DNA from: Thuidium tamariscinum
Taxonomy: Eukaryota > Streptophyta > Bryopsida > Hypnales > Thuidiaceae
Length of the DNA: 64,000 nt
Direction of reading: 5' to 3'
Assembly: GCA_947034885.2 (NCBI GenBank)
Contig: OX344752.2
Coordinates: 14,198,001 to 14,262,000, forward strand
Position 1 is the stretch's first letter; every line of letters begins with the position of its first letter. Below are positions 1-12,566 of this stretch, in pieces. Under the pieces are notes generated by a model. It saw only the letters and a program-made list of their open reading frames with translations, was not told the origin of the DNA and made no database searches. The translations under genes and the position numbers were made by a program.

Positions 1-76
1 TCATCTAGGACAACAATATGTACCACCTTCATAGATGCTTGTACAAACGAATATACTGTAAGTGACAACTTCTCAC

Positions 77-1894
77 CTCAAAATAAGACAATTCATATAG
101 AACGCATAGTCGTTTCACACCCGTGAAATGCACTGGATCATCCTTTGCATCTTCTTTTCCACCAAGATCCAAATATGATTGCCGCCATGCAGCGTATCGA
201 ATGATGTCCTGCCCAGTCATTTTAGAAGGTCTAGGACGATGTTCATTGCGACCATTGAATTGTCGATTCCGACGATATGGATGGTGATGACTAAGATACC
301 TACGTATGCCACCATAAACAATCTTGGATCCTCGAGTTGTACGATCTAAAAGGACATCTCCTGTCCGAGCCATTCTTGACTCTGTTTCAGGTCCACAACA
401 AGGACAACCCTTATATCCCTTGCAACAAAGCCCAGAGATGAGAGCATATGCTGGAAAATCTGATATAGTCCATAATAGCAAACCCCTCATGGTGAAGTCT
501 CTAGAGCCTTCCACTTGGGAGAAATCTTGTGCACTGACACCTTCCCAAAGCGCATGCAGCTCTCTGAGTATCGGTCGCAAAAACACATCAATGTTTTTGG
601 AAGTTGGTGAATGCTTCCCTGAAATGAGGATGCTCAATGAGATGAAAAACTTCTTAGTCACAAACCAAGGCTCAAAGTTATAAATCAAAATGAGCACTGG
701 CCATGTTGACCAGTTTGTGTTGCTCAATTTGAAAGGATTGACACCATCCAATGCCAGTGCCAGACGTAGGTTCCTGTTATTAGTACCAAAGTTGCCGAAC
801 ACAACGTCACGATCAACATGCTTCCAAGCAGGGCTGTCTACCACTGATCGCATGATCCCATCTTCACTAACATGCTTCGTCCAACCAGTCAACATCTGCG
901 CCAACTCGAAAGAACGGAACATGCGCCTCAACCGTGGAATCAACGGAAAATGCCGAATTACCTTTGCCGGTATGGAATTTGTACCCTCTAACCACCGTGA
1001 CTTCATGCACTCCGGACAATTGTTTAAGCCAGCATTCCCTTCTTCATATAGAATGCACCCACTTGGACAAGCGTGGATGCTATTGTACTCTAATCCCAAC
1101 TTCTTCATCATCTTCTTCGCCTCGTACTGGTTGCTTGGTATCTTATTGCCTCTTGGGAGCAAATCTGATGACATGTACTTCAACAATTCATCAACAAACT
1201 TGTTGCTGACACGAAAAACTGCACACATATTCATGATGATGATGGTCGCTGATAGGATACTAGATGACGCCCCCTCGTACACTGGTGTAGTTGCATGTTC
1301 GTACAAATGTTCCATGTCATCAATTGTATCCATCTCTACATCCGCATCTTCATAGTCAGCAGCAGTCCTAGATGCCATGGTGTCCGCATGCAATGTATCG
1401 CCACGGTCGAAAGCCTCCAATACTTGCCTTTGAACATCATGATGTGCATCCATAGGATTGTTGTTGTCCTCTGGCGCCTCATTAGGGACATCATCATTGA
1501 CATCTATAGAGGTGTATTCATGGACATTGTCTTGTACAGCAAGATTGTTGCCTTCAACGTCTACATTAGCATCAAGGATGTCGTCATGAAAAGCTTGATC
1601 TTCAATCCAAGTGCCATCTGGGGGATAACCATTTGGAGGGTCCCCCCCTACCATTGACCTCATGAGAAAGTCATCTCTACCTACTGCACGTAGATGTCTT
1701 CTAATAACATCTATTGCACGTTCTTTCCCTCCATGACAATTTCGGCAAGGACAACAATATTTTCTCAAATTGAACTCCGTTGCCACCTTCAACTCTGTTT
1801 GTAGAATGAGGTCATCCACTGAAATGTGACGAAGAACATGCCCGTCAGTGTTGATGCGGATTTGTGCCCCATGCAACGGGATAGCGTCTTCCAT
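77..1894 (-). CDS. TNP2-type CACTA transposase, N-terminal exon (continues beyond window start)
   Basis: This is the transposase that cuts and pastes CACTA elements; it would act in the nucleus. From the first ATG at 1894 the exon encodes about 606 residues without a stop. In order it shows a Cys-rich motif CCPCRNC near residue 47 (transposase-associated domain), an acidic spacer (about 95-205), a zinc-ribbon-like pair CPSGC...CPEC (276-296), then the TNP2 core with LALDGVNPF (about 380-388), WPVLIL, LRELHALWEGV, LLWTISDFPAY (about 473-483), GCPCC and the IVYGGIRRYL...HP stretch. After codon GAG at 79-77 the minus strand reads GTGAGA (76-71), a good 5' splice site, so the open frame running on to 29 is probably intron. 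Only upstream codons such as GTG extend the frame 5', so ATG 1894 is preferred. Unlike the neighbouring plus-strand gene, this exon is undamaged. Confidence 0.9.
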
Positions 1895-4800
1895 TACGAG
1901 GTCTCCCCCCCTTGCCACAAATTAAAGTGTGCCCAGACCTCCTTCAAGTGAAGTGATGAACCTCCTTCTGAGACCCTAACCTGAAAGTGAATACACTTTA
2001 AATGTTAGGATCCACATGGAAGGCCATGAAGTGCAGAAAAGTGCAATGAACACACTACTAGAGCTATAATGTCCATTGCACTGTGAAAGTATTGTCAACA
2101 ATATAGTTTCCGACACTAGGAAGTTTTGAGAATGTCCTACAAGAGTAATTTGATGTCTAGACAAAAAAATTTACATGGACATCCTAGTGTTCAAGAATGC
2201 ATTTCCAAGTCCTCTATAATGTTTAGGGTAATAGGGATCTTTTTGAATATGATCTGTAGTCTCTATGATCCTCTAGTGGCCTGACACAAAGATAACATTG
2301 AAAGAACACGAGTGATAACATTCAATATCCGTGCTTGAAAGACACAAAGATAACATTGAATATGCGCGCTTGAAACACTATCTCCTATGCAAATAACTCT
2401 AACCATGTGTTTTAGCAATTGAACAATAACATGCCATTTCCTTGTCATGAAATAATGAGTAGATGGTCATGCAATTGTGAACATTGAAAATGGTTTCAAA
2501 TTTATTTCTTTGGTGACATGTCATCATCAATCCTTCCCAAATTTTCTTAATTTTTTTTAAGTTCTTTTTTGTATTTTTTACAAATTTAAATGTAAAAGTA
2601 CTAATTTTCATGAGATTTGAGCTTGTTTTCCACTTCTCCAAGTTAGAGAATTTTCATGTATTTTTCCTTCCTAGGATACCTTCATCTTAAAGGTGTAATC
2701 ATTATAATTATTTTACACATTTCAAAATTATTGTTTTTCTAATTAAATAGTACTTTTGAAAAAATTATGAGTACTATTCAGAATGAGACTAAAAATGGGA
2801 GGCCTTCCTTGCAATACCCCATTGCACATGTAAATTAGGATTAGTAAATGGAATATGTAAATTAGGATATATAGGAGCTATAGTACTCTTAGGTAATTCA
2901 AATCAAGAAAATGTATTCAAATTGAATTACATACTTTTTGAAGACATTGTCATAGACATTGTCATAGACATTTTCAAATGTTTTATATTGGAATATTTTC
3001 GTACACATTTTCAAATTGCTTTTATTAATCATGTGCATACCTTTTAAAAAAAAAACGAAAATAGAAAAGTAAATTCTACATAAGACAATACATCTACCGG
3101 GATTTTGTTTTAGACATAGTATATGGAATTAGTGTTTGAGGGGACAATCCCGATTTCATGAAACAATTCTTACATTAAGTCTATGTGAGATAACATGCAA
3201 CATCTCTATTTTTAGGCCAAAACAATATGTCCAATGCCTCATCAAATCATTGATGTGCAATGGGGAAAAAGAGGTTTTCTATTTCTACACTCTAAATTAG
3301 TCAACAAAATTTTCAATTGATTATTCTATTTTTAAAATCCCAAACAACCACAACAAAGACCTTGAAGTAATATTTTCTTACTAAACCACATTCAATATTG
3401 TATTGAATAGAGGCATCAAAATCTGATGTCTTTTACTAATAGGAAATTGAACTTCCTATTTATTCAAATTTTTAAAATTTTGTTGAGGAAAACTACAAAT
3501 CATCAATGTTTTTAAAGTTAAGTATGAAAAATAATAATATCAACTAGAATATATATAAGAATAATGTGAAAATTTTACCATTAATGAAGAAAAAAATGGA
3601 AAACTTATAGAAAATGAAGTTCAAAACTCTTTTTACATGAAAAAAATTGGAATGAAAAAAAGAACAAATTGTATTTTCTAGATTTTAACACATAGAGCTT
3701 GCAATCGCAAGAGCTCTCGCAATTTTGGTGGCGTAAATCAAATTCGTTGCGTACTAATCTTACCTCTGTGGTTGGTGAGAAACTAAGTAGAAATTGCTGG
3801 GAAGCTTCGAAGTCCCAAAATGCACTTCATATGGAAAATATGGAACATGTACGTCCTTGTGGTTCACAACCCTGTAAGAAAAAACACATGGAGACTTTTT
3901 GTAAGCTCAATTTGCAACCACATGAAGCCACCATATTTTTCACGTCACACAAACATATAGAGAATTTTTGTATGAAATGTTCCTCCCCTTGCCTACTGAG
4001 ATCCACGGACGTTCCAAGAATTAGTAGATAGACTATGACATAGTCTTAAAGGATGTATTGTAAGTCATAGCCATGTTGGTCCAAGTGTCTTTCAATTGGA
4101 AATGACATCCAGTATGACAATGAAGTGTTACCTTCTATATTGCAGGGAATGTGACCATAGTTGCATCAGCCACAAAAGGTCCTCAACAATTAATGAGTTC
4201 ATTTTTTGAAGATGAGTCTTGCTTAGTCTCCCTTATGGATTTTTAAGGAACCAATGATGAATTCAGTGTGCCTTCTAATTCTTTCACACATGTAGAGAAA
4301 GACATAGAGTCAATGTCAACTTCAAAATTCTCAACAAAGAAAAAAATTTGGTGATACTTCTACTTCCATTGCCTTCTTGATACAAAGAAAATTCTATATG
4401 AAAATTTGTATAACTCTACAAGTAGTTTATGAAATTCTAAATGATTGAATAAATTAAAGGCTAAGCAATTGGAAATTAGTTGTCTTATCCTCCCTATTTT
4501 TCTATGTGGACTAAAGTGACTTTTTCTCTTAAATACTTCTACTTCCACTACTAGCCCTCTTTATAGTAACATAGTTCAACAACAAACAAAATAGCCCTAT
4601 GTCATTCCTACTACTTTCCACCAAGGCCCAAAAAAAAATGGGAATAGTTTTGGATACCTCCAGTACTACCTCTTTTGAAAAAATAAATAAATAAATGGGG
4701 AAGTACATAGCCCTATGCCATTCCTACTACTCTCCACCAAGGCCAAAAAAAAAGAAAGACTTCTGGATACGTCCATGTGTGTCATAATCAACCCTTAAGA

Positions 4801-5582
4801 CAATTTTCATTGTGATTGACGTCGAAATATGCATAGCAAGATGATTTGAAGCTTAATTAAACATACTCTTTGACATAGGACAATATACTTTTGGCAACCA
4901 AGGACAAAGACTACATTTGTCACATATGTTAGTCAATATTCAACTTCTATTGAAGTCTTTGACATACCTTTCTTTACAATCCCAAGAGAAATCTGAAAAG
5001 TATGAGAATGTGGCACATATTATAATTATTTGAATTATAAAGCTTTGATGGGAATATCACAAATACTACAAATAGCATGAAGTTTCAAATGAAAAAAAAA
5101 AAATTTAATAGTCACCTCAAATCTAAAGTAAGGCAAAAATGAAAACTTAGGAAGAAAGAAAATAGCACACACCAAAGTGAAATAAGAATATGCATAGAAA
5201 TTCATCGTGTTTTGTAGGGTTTAAAGGACCTATGTATATAGTACAATGCTTTGACATTTGTGGTGAAGGCGCTTCAAGTTTGAGACACCCCAAATTTGAT
5301 GTCTACATTGACAAAATTCATTGAACAACGCTGAAACGCGCACCAAGTGAGACTTTTACATGTCTTGGGAGACATCAACATATCTAATTGGACATCCTGT
5401 GAGAGAACTATGGCAAGAAGATTTGAACTAATCTCACGTTCATGAATCTAAACGACCGTCGAACCCTAATTTTGCGGTCGTCTTCTGTTGGGACTGTGTA
5501 ACCCTAAGTCCTCCTCTCAATTCTAGTTTGCAATTTCTGCTGAGGCAAGTGAATGAAGTGAGAAGATTCCTCTTTGTCCATC
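1895..5582. other. AT-rich spacer between the two divergent transposon genes
   Basis: About 3.7 kb with no convincing gene. It contains a short direct duplication (ACAAAGATAACATTGAA at about 2285 and 2344), a triplicated GACATTGTCATA phrase (about 2942-2970), a duplicated stretch around CATAGCCCTATG..CCACCAAGGCC (about 4590-4625 and 4707-4743), and scattered GACATC/GATGTC words. An open frame at 3699-4031 (110 codons) has no recognisable domain. If both genes belong to one element, this spacer holds both promoters. Confidence 0.55.
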
Positions 5583-5929
5583 ATGGCACTTCCCTCAGTA
5601 GCGCAGAGTTTTCATACACTTGGAATTGGTGAAGGCGCTTTAGGACGACAAGGCGATCATGATTTTGGGAGCAATCACGCAGATGTAAGAGTTTTTCAGG
5701 ACTTTGTGGAGGGGATTGTGGCCGCCTCACTCACCTCACAGCTGGATGTAGCTAAGGCCCCTCCCACACTCCAGAGAATCCCTCGTAGAAGTAATCGGCT
5801 GCACAAAACAAATGAGGTGGTGAATGAAGTAGCTGCTTCCTTGCAACAAGAAGTGAAAGAAATGAAGGTAAGAAAATTCCTTTGCAATGCAGCTTGTTCT
5901 GAATGTTTGTTTGGGTCAATTGGGTCTAT

Positions 5930-7100
5930 AATTGCGAGCCAGTACCAAAACCATGTGCGCGGGGGCGGCCTGCTTAGGGTTTCGTGAGCTCGGGGAAGTG
6001 GTCGATGTGTGCTCCGGCTACACCTTTCTGCGCCGGCGTTGCTGGGGAACCCGCCCTCCTACTTCGAGAGGGCAGTCGGACTTGAAGCAGCACGCGCCTG
6101 CCGAGCTCCTACGATCGCCGTGCCTCCGCGAGTCCGCGTAGAGCCGGCCCGCTTTTTTTTTGAATTTCTATCGGTCATCAATTACGGTAGCTGCACGGAC
6201 CTCAACCCTGAAACCGCAATTATAGATTTCATCTGCTTGGCGGCGGGTCCCTTCATCCATCGGCATCCATTTCTTGGGGCCGATCCTTTCTCTAGATATC
6301 CCCTCCAACACCGCCATGCAACTTCAGTAGTCCCTCGCGCAGGCTCTGGTTGGTCCCGGTGTTTTTCTCTCACGACATGGTGTCTTGCAATGCCAATTTC
6401 AAAGTTCAGCCTGTTAGTGGATGGATTCACGGTGTCCGCGAGGGTTCAACGTGAGTGTAGAGAGATTTGATTTTCTTGTCGTGTGAGTGCGGCGTCGGGG
6501 TACTAGGGCAGCGTGTGCCGTGTGGGCGAACAGTTCAGAGTTTCGGACCCCTCTCGAAGGCTCGAACTGCTGCGGGGTCAGGGCACCGTCAGTGTAGGAG
6601 CGGCGTCGGCGTGGCGCAAGGGAGGCGTTTGGTTTCTGCCTCCTTCTCGGAGGTGTGATCGATCTTCTTGCAGTCTGCTTCGGCTGGGGTGGCGCTTCAG
6701 TTGCCACTTTGCACGCGGCCGGATACAGAAGTTGGTAATCATGTTTTTTTTAAAAAAATTTCATCTTCAATGATTCTTTGGATGGCTTAGTTTTCAATTC
6801 TAACAGGGCGTCAAAGTGCGAGATCATTTCCAGTTGCTCCCTTGCCGAATGCCATGTCTTGTTCGTGTTGGTACCACAGTCTATATCTCACTTGCATGGC
6901 TATCTGTTCGAGGACCTTTGGAATTCTTGTTTGCTGTTCGAGCGTAGTTCAGAACAAGAGAGAGCCTGAGAATTTTTTGCCGATGTCGGAGTTGATGTCC
7001 GAGTTGACATCTGAGTTGGTATCCGAGTAAACACCACAGTGTTTCCGTGGATGGCTGTCTAGACATCACATGCATGTGCTTGTGCTGGTCCCAACAAATC
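5930..7100. other. GC-rich insert-like island inside intron 1 of the CACTA accessory gene
   Basis: Base composition changes sharply just after exon 1. From about 5930 to 6720 the DNA is GC- and CpG-rich, with overlapping open frames on both strands but no recognisable domain. It contains TTAGGGTTTCGTGAGC, a TTAGGG-type word common near plant 5' leaders. The flanks and the rest of the element are AT-rich. It resembles a gene 5' end or leader picked up by the transposon, as CACTA elements are known to do. That reading is inference: no donor gene is visible in the window, and the leader of the B3 gene at 60 kb is not obviously the same sequence. Confidence 0.4.
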
Positions 7101-7210
7101 ATTCTGTAGATCGTTTATGTTTTATGGTTGAGGTCTGTTTCTAGAAGGGTCATCAGTTTTAATGCGTGAAATCCTGCTTGGTATCGGATATCAGAGCTGG
7201 TTGTGTAGGA

Positions 7211-7896
7211 CAGGGTTGTCTATCCCAACGTGACGTGGGCTTTTCCCGTCCGGATGTCATGACGCGTCAGTCGTGACGAGTCAGGATGCGTCAGAGGCCG
7301 TCCCGAATGCTGACGGCGTCGTCGACGGCCTGGATGAAGTCCGTCGACCGTCGACAAGGCCGTCCACCGTCGACAGGGCCGTCCACGAGGCCGTCGACCG
7401 TTAACAGGGCCGTCGAGGAGGCCGTCGACCGTCGACAAGGCCGTCGAGGAGGTCGTCGACCGTCGACAGGGCCGTCGAGGAGGCCGTCCACCGTCGACAG
7501 GGCCGTCCACGAGGCCGTCCACCGATTAGGGCTGGCCGGCTGCAAACTTCAGAGCCTTGTAACTTTTGCAAAAAGTCTTCAAATTGGGCAAATGAGATGT
7601 TTTTCGGCATCTACAGTTTCTGTAGATGCCGAAAAACATCTCATTTGCCCAATTTGAAGACTTTTTGCAAAAGTTACAAGGCTCTAAAGTTTACAGCCGG
7701 CTAGCCCTAATCGGTTCGATTCTATCCTGGACGGTCCGGTCGACGGTGGACGGCCTCGTCGACGGCCCTGTCGACGATTTTTCATCCTCTGTCGCGGATT
7801 CTGTCGTGAATTTCATCTTGACGGACGCTCGGCTCCCCGTCACGTCAGCGGACGGACATCCTGACGGATGGACGTGACGCGACGGAAGCAACCCTG
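7211..7896. mobile_element. hAT-like fold-back element 1 (686 bp, 8-bp TSD)
   Basis: Begins CAGGGTTG and ends CAACCCTG. It is flanked by the 8-bp direct repeat GTGTAGGA (7203-7210 and 7897-7904), the target-site length of hAT transposons, and CAGGG is a common hAT terminus. It encodes nothing. The interior is GC-rich, with repeated GTCGACGG/GGCCGTCGA units (about 7310-7525, again inverted at 7735-7785). At the centre is a near-perfect inverted repeat with 95-bp arms, 7522-7616 against 7620-7714, around a 3-bp loop. It is a non-autonomous element in intron 1 of the CACTA accessory gene. Confidence 0.85.
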
Positions 7897-10800
7897 GTGT
7901 AGGATTTACCTCACGTCTTCCCTGAACTTGCTCGGTGTCGGATTTCGGAGCTTATTGTATAGGATTTAGCTCAGTTCTTCCCTACTATGAGTCCTTGCTG
8001 TTGGGCCTTGCATCCATCTATAGTTTTTTTTGGTTCAATATCTGATTGCTTACTATTGCTTACCTATGGAAGGCTGGAATCAATACTTACTAGCGTACTT
8101 TTGGAGTCCTAAACTGATGTACAAGAGGTGTTAGTTGATAGATTCACAAAGTTTTTGTGTTGGAAGCCATTGTGATCTTGAATTGAATATGGATTGCTCC
8201 TGCGGACATCCCAGAAGACGTTGGTGTGCAGCACAGTTGTGCAACATAGACGTAGCCAACATGGCAAGAAACTTGAAATCAACGTAGGTCATAGTAGTAG
8301 CCTATTTTGAAAGCATGACTGCATCCTTAGAGCTTTGTATGTGAGTTTCTAGAGTATATGTTTAAAATCATAGTTATTATTTGTGTGGCCATGTGAGATA
8401 CGTATTCCTTCTATAATTGTGTCTAAACCTGGATTTCTTGTTGTATTTTTGGCCTTTGGGGGAGCAGGCAACTAGTGTAGAAGTAATTCAACAACATTGG
8501 GGCAATGTTGGTTGGATTCAGATGTCCCCTTGCATGTTGTGATGCCCCAAAATGTACAATTGGATGTCCTGTGAGCTATCTTGTGCCCTTGCCATTGTCA
8601 ATTCCACTAGTTAGTAATGTCTACAGGTGTGCTGCTTGAACCTTAGCAAGTGCAAACCCACGCATGAGAGCATCTTGGAAGACGTCGAAGAAGACATTGA
8701 AGTATTATTCTTGATGTCCATTTCTGCATCAATGTGTCTAGCTACGTGTCTTTCTTGTGATTATACATCATTTTTATAGAAAATGTGTATTGTACATTAT
8801 ATGTGCTAATACTGAATTCTTTTCATAAATCTTGTGTTATTTAATCCATGCATGTATTTTGTAGGCAAAGGGTGAAGAGTTTAGGCGTTGGCCCTCACCA
8901 CGAGCAAAGATGGCACCAAATCGTGCAAAACAACCTTTGAAGCGTCCGTTGGAGCCACGCCGAGGGAGGGTTCCAGTGGATTAGGAGCCACCCCATGAGG
9001 TAGTCCGTACTCGTCCCTCTAGCGAGCAACGGTCCAAGCACCGAAATGATGCTTGGCACGTGGAGAGCCGCAAAAAAGACAAGGGCAAGGCCATTGCGAG
9101 GAGTCCACCACCAAAGAAGCTGCGCAGATATGAAGCACCTATGGATCCGGAGCTTGAAGAGGAAGAGGATTATGAGATTCAGGACTCAGAGGATGAGTCT
9201 AATCCTACGTACGTACTCTTGTCAAAGTCTTTTGTTTTGATTTGGTACAAGACAACATGGTCACATCTTTTCTAAGATCTTTGTAGACATTGTGTATAGC
9301 ATTTGATGTCTCAGAGGTCGTCAGCTGTTTCTTTTTTATGATTTCTCTTTCACACATAGGCAATTAGGCATCTGTCACAACACTTGTAATCCATAGTGAC
9401 ATGTACTTAAAGACAAAAGCAATGTCCTATCAAACATTGGTATAGACAAAACTTGTCTTTGTAGACATCTTACACTTTGGCTTTTGTGTCTTGTTTGTGT
9501 AGTTTTCGCTCTGAATCTGGGGACTCTGAGGAGGAAGAAGAGGACACAGTTGTTCTTCAGAAGGAGCCAAGTCCCCCGCCAAAGATTGTGAAGCATGTGG
9601 TGAAGAAAGAGAAGGGGATTCTTGGGAAGCAATTGGTGCAGGTGGATAAGCGTGGCAATCCATATGGGAAGGAGGTTGGTTACTTGGCTAATGATGTCAA
9701 GTCCTTTGCAAAAGACTTGAATCCAGCCTTTGGTTGGAGTGAACAACCAATGCATGAGAAAAAGCGTTTTTTTGAACGCGTTTATGCAGGTATGAACTGT
9801 ACATTAAGGTTCCTATCTTATAGGAGTCTTGGGATTTTAAAGCCTTCTCTCAAAATTTATGCATTATAAGACATGTTGCACTTTTTTGTTTTATAGCCTT
9901 TTTGTTGTGAAGTTGGTCTAAATTTGCAACAATCTTGTCCCTTGTTAGTTTAGTCTCTAGATAGGAGGCTTGGGCTTGTCAACCCTTCTCTCTAAATTTG
10001 TGCATGGTAGTCCACATTGAAATTTTTTGTCTTGCACCATGTTTGTTGCAAAGTTGGTCTGAATTTGCAATATTGTTGTCCCTAAGTGCTAGTTTTCTCT
10101 AAACAACTATGGTTATGATGGTGGACACTAACTCAGACATGACTATGCTATTGAAGATGTCACTTTCTTATCTCATCATTATCCAGATTTGCATAGAGGT
10201 GTAAGACACGTGAATGGATTGTCCATTGTACTTGGAATTAATTTTTTTTGAAATTCTATATCAACCTCAGTCTTTGACACTTTGTTTGTGTTGTAGATTG
10301 GGAGGTTGGAGGTGAAGGTTCAGAGATTAATCCAGCCTGGTTTCCACAGTTCGTGACGAAGACACTTATCAATGTGCGCCATCACTTGATGAAGCTCATT
10401 GATTTTGATTCTGCAAGGCCTGCAGGGGTTAATCCGGAGGTATGGACAACCTTACAGGAGAAGCGTCAGACAGCCAAGGCTCAAGAGAAGTCTGAGAAGA
10501 TGCGGGCCATTTCTTGAGCGAAGAGCACAAAGGAAGCACAAATGAGGGTGATTGAAAGAAACATGATGGGGCAATTGGTGAGATTCAGAGTGCCTACTAA
10601 TGTTATTTTTGGCATACATATGTCATATTTAATGTCTTAAAAGATGTCCATTCATGGTGAAGTCATGTCTGTTTGTGGTTTTGTTAGACGTCTAGTGCTT
10701 GTTTGTGTATATTAATCAGCAACACTCAATGTCTATTTGTGTATAATGTACTCCGTTCAACGTCTGTTTATGCATTATGTAAGACGTCTTCCGTCTACTC

Positions 10801-11334
10801 CATTTGGGTGGAATGCTCTGTTCTATGTCATCTTTTCTAATATGCAACGATAACTAACCGTAGTCTCCAAACACTCATCTGGCAGACCTTAAGACTTGGC
10901 CGCATACCCTTTGAGTCGGAGCTGCAAGAAGCAGTTGACGCTGAGTATGCCCGACGGCAAGCAGAGCTTTATCCACCTCGAACGGACTATGCCACACGCC
11001 GTGACATAGAAGATATGCATGCAAGCACTTCAGAGATTGGAGGCCGCCTGTCTGTCATGGAAGGTATGATCCGTGGATTGATGAAATCCATTGAACTTGT
11101 CAATGCACTCCAGGACATTCCGCCCCCAGCTCCCGGACCTGCCGCAGTGATAGGGAACAACGTTGAAGGCGTCATTGCAGAAGACGTGCCTGCTGAAGAG
11201 AACGTCTCAGCCGATGTTGAAGAAGATGTTGACCTGCCCATTCCACAGGCAATTCATGCTGCAGGAGACATCACCGAGGACACAAGGGCTGAGGTAGATT
11301 ACCTTGTGGACAACGTCGATGACGACGCTGTGGT

Positions 11335-12022
11335 CAGGGTTGACGAATTGCAACGTCCAGGGCAAAATTACGTCCAAAATCCGGACGTCCGGACGTCCGG
11401 ACGCAGTGGACGCAGTGGATGTAGTCCTCGGCGACCAACGGACGGCATCCGTCGGAAGTAGACGTGCGGACGGGCGGTCGGAGACTGCGGTCGGACTGCG
11501 GACGGCACCGTCCGACCGCCCGTCCGCACTCCCCGACCCCCCGTCCGCAGTCTCCGACCGCCCGTCCGTAGTCTCCGACCGCCCGTCCGTAGTCTCCGAC
11601 CGCCCGTCCGCAGTCTCCGACCGCCCGTCCGCAGTCTCCGACCGCCCGTCCGCAGTCTCCGAGCGCCCGTCCGCACTCCCCGACCCCCCGTCCGCAGTCT
11701 CCGACCGCCCGTCCGCACTCCCCGACCGCCCGTCCGCAGTCTCCGACCCCCCGTCCGCACTCCCCGACCGCCGTCGGACAGCGGTCGGGGAGTGCGGACG
11801 GGGGGTCGGAGACTGCGGACGGGCGGTCGGATGGTGCCGTCCGCTGCTCCGTCCGTAGTCCGACCGACCACCCGTCCGCCTTCTGTCTTATTGAAAGGCC
11901 GTCCACATGGCTGTCCGGTCGCCCGTCTGCTGGACGTATGTCAAAAAAAATTTCAAATGTCACAGGACGTCCGAGGGGTAGCGTCTACGTCCCATGGACG
12001 TCCGGACGTCCCGTCATCCCTG
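11335..12022. mobile_element. hAT-like fold-back element 2 (688 bp, 8-bp TSD) inside an exon
   Basis: Starts CAGGGTTGACG, ends CGTCATCCCTG, and is flanked by the 8-bp direct repeat GCTGTGGT (11327-11334 and 12023-12030). Removing the element plus one repeat joins ...DDDAVV to NNTES... in the same reading frame, so it is an insertion into a pre-existing coding exon. The interior is a GC-rich array of about 21-bp units (CCGTCCGCAGTCTCCGACCG and variants, about 11517-11770), then an inverted stretch around 11775. The long open frames seen here on both strands are products of the repeat, not genes. Confidence 0.9.
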
Positions 12023-12566
12023 GCTGTGGTGAACAACACCGAGAGCATGCCGGCAGAGGAGATTCCTCCCGTCAATGCCAACGTCGTTGTAGCCAATCCC
12101 ACTCCCAGTGTAGATGCCATGGCTGAAGAAATGGATCCATATTCTCTAATGTCAAAGGGAGCCTCAACACAGCAGGGTACAACACCAGTCACTGTGGTGC
12201 AGCCCGTGTTGCCACAAGAGGTAATGTGAACATTGTCTCAAACGTGAATATCTTCCAAGGCTAGACATTGCTATGTCTTCATTGACATCATGAGGTGCAA
12301 CTTGTTATTCATGGAGTAGGTGCTAGTACAATGTTTCTATTCATTGTAAGTTCAAAAGTGGTGTTCTTTTGTGCTTGCAGGCTGCAAATCTGCCATCTGG
12401 CACATCATCTTTACGATCTAATCGAGTTACAAGGAGTGTACCAGTTCCTCCAAAGGCAACCAAGTTTGTCCCCCCTACAAAGGCAACAAAGCCAGCTCCA
12501 CCAAAGACGACAAAGCCCAGCCCTCCTAAGGCACCAGATCAGGCAAAAAAAGGAGAAGGATCATGA

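Larger units (their letters stand above)
5583..12566 (+). pseudogene. Second CACTA gene (Transposase_24/TNPA-like), six exons, two in-frame stops and a transposon insertion
   Basis: Exons that join in frame at GT-AG sites: 5583-5867, 8865-9208, 9503-9789, 10297-10577, 10886-12220 (split by the hAT-like element 11335-12022) and 12381-12566 (stop TGA). Start ATGG at 5583. The product has a charged N-terminus, acidic runs (ELEEEEDYE; DSEEEEEDT), then a domain with VDKRGNPYGKEVGYLANDVKSFAKDL and WFPQFVTKTLINVRHHL...VNPEVWTTLQEKR, resembling the Trp-rich domain of plant En/Spm accessory ORFs (Transposase_24 group). A coiled region follows (TLRLGRIPFESELQEAV) and a Pro/Lys-rich tail. Premature stops are TAG at 8982-8984 and TGA at 10515-10517. 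The likely role was binding subterminal repeats and aiding TNP2; as it stands it would not make the full protein. Confidence 0.7.

Noticed and set aside
3699..4031. 110-codon ORF in the CACTA spacer
   Set aside because: No recognisable domain, no supporting splice or start context and no related copy seen; cannot be told from chance.
7220..7657. ORFs rich in RRPSTVDRAV / DGLVDGPVDG repeats
   Set aside because: Products of the GTCGACGGCC array in hAT-like element 1, open on both strands.
11304..11963. Long overlapping ORFs on both strands rich in RPSAVSD / RTGGRRL repeats
   Set aside because: They are translations of the 21-bp GC-rich array inside hAT-like element 2; no stop codon falls in the unit, so every frame stays open.
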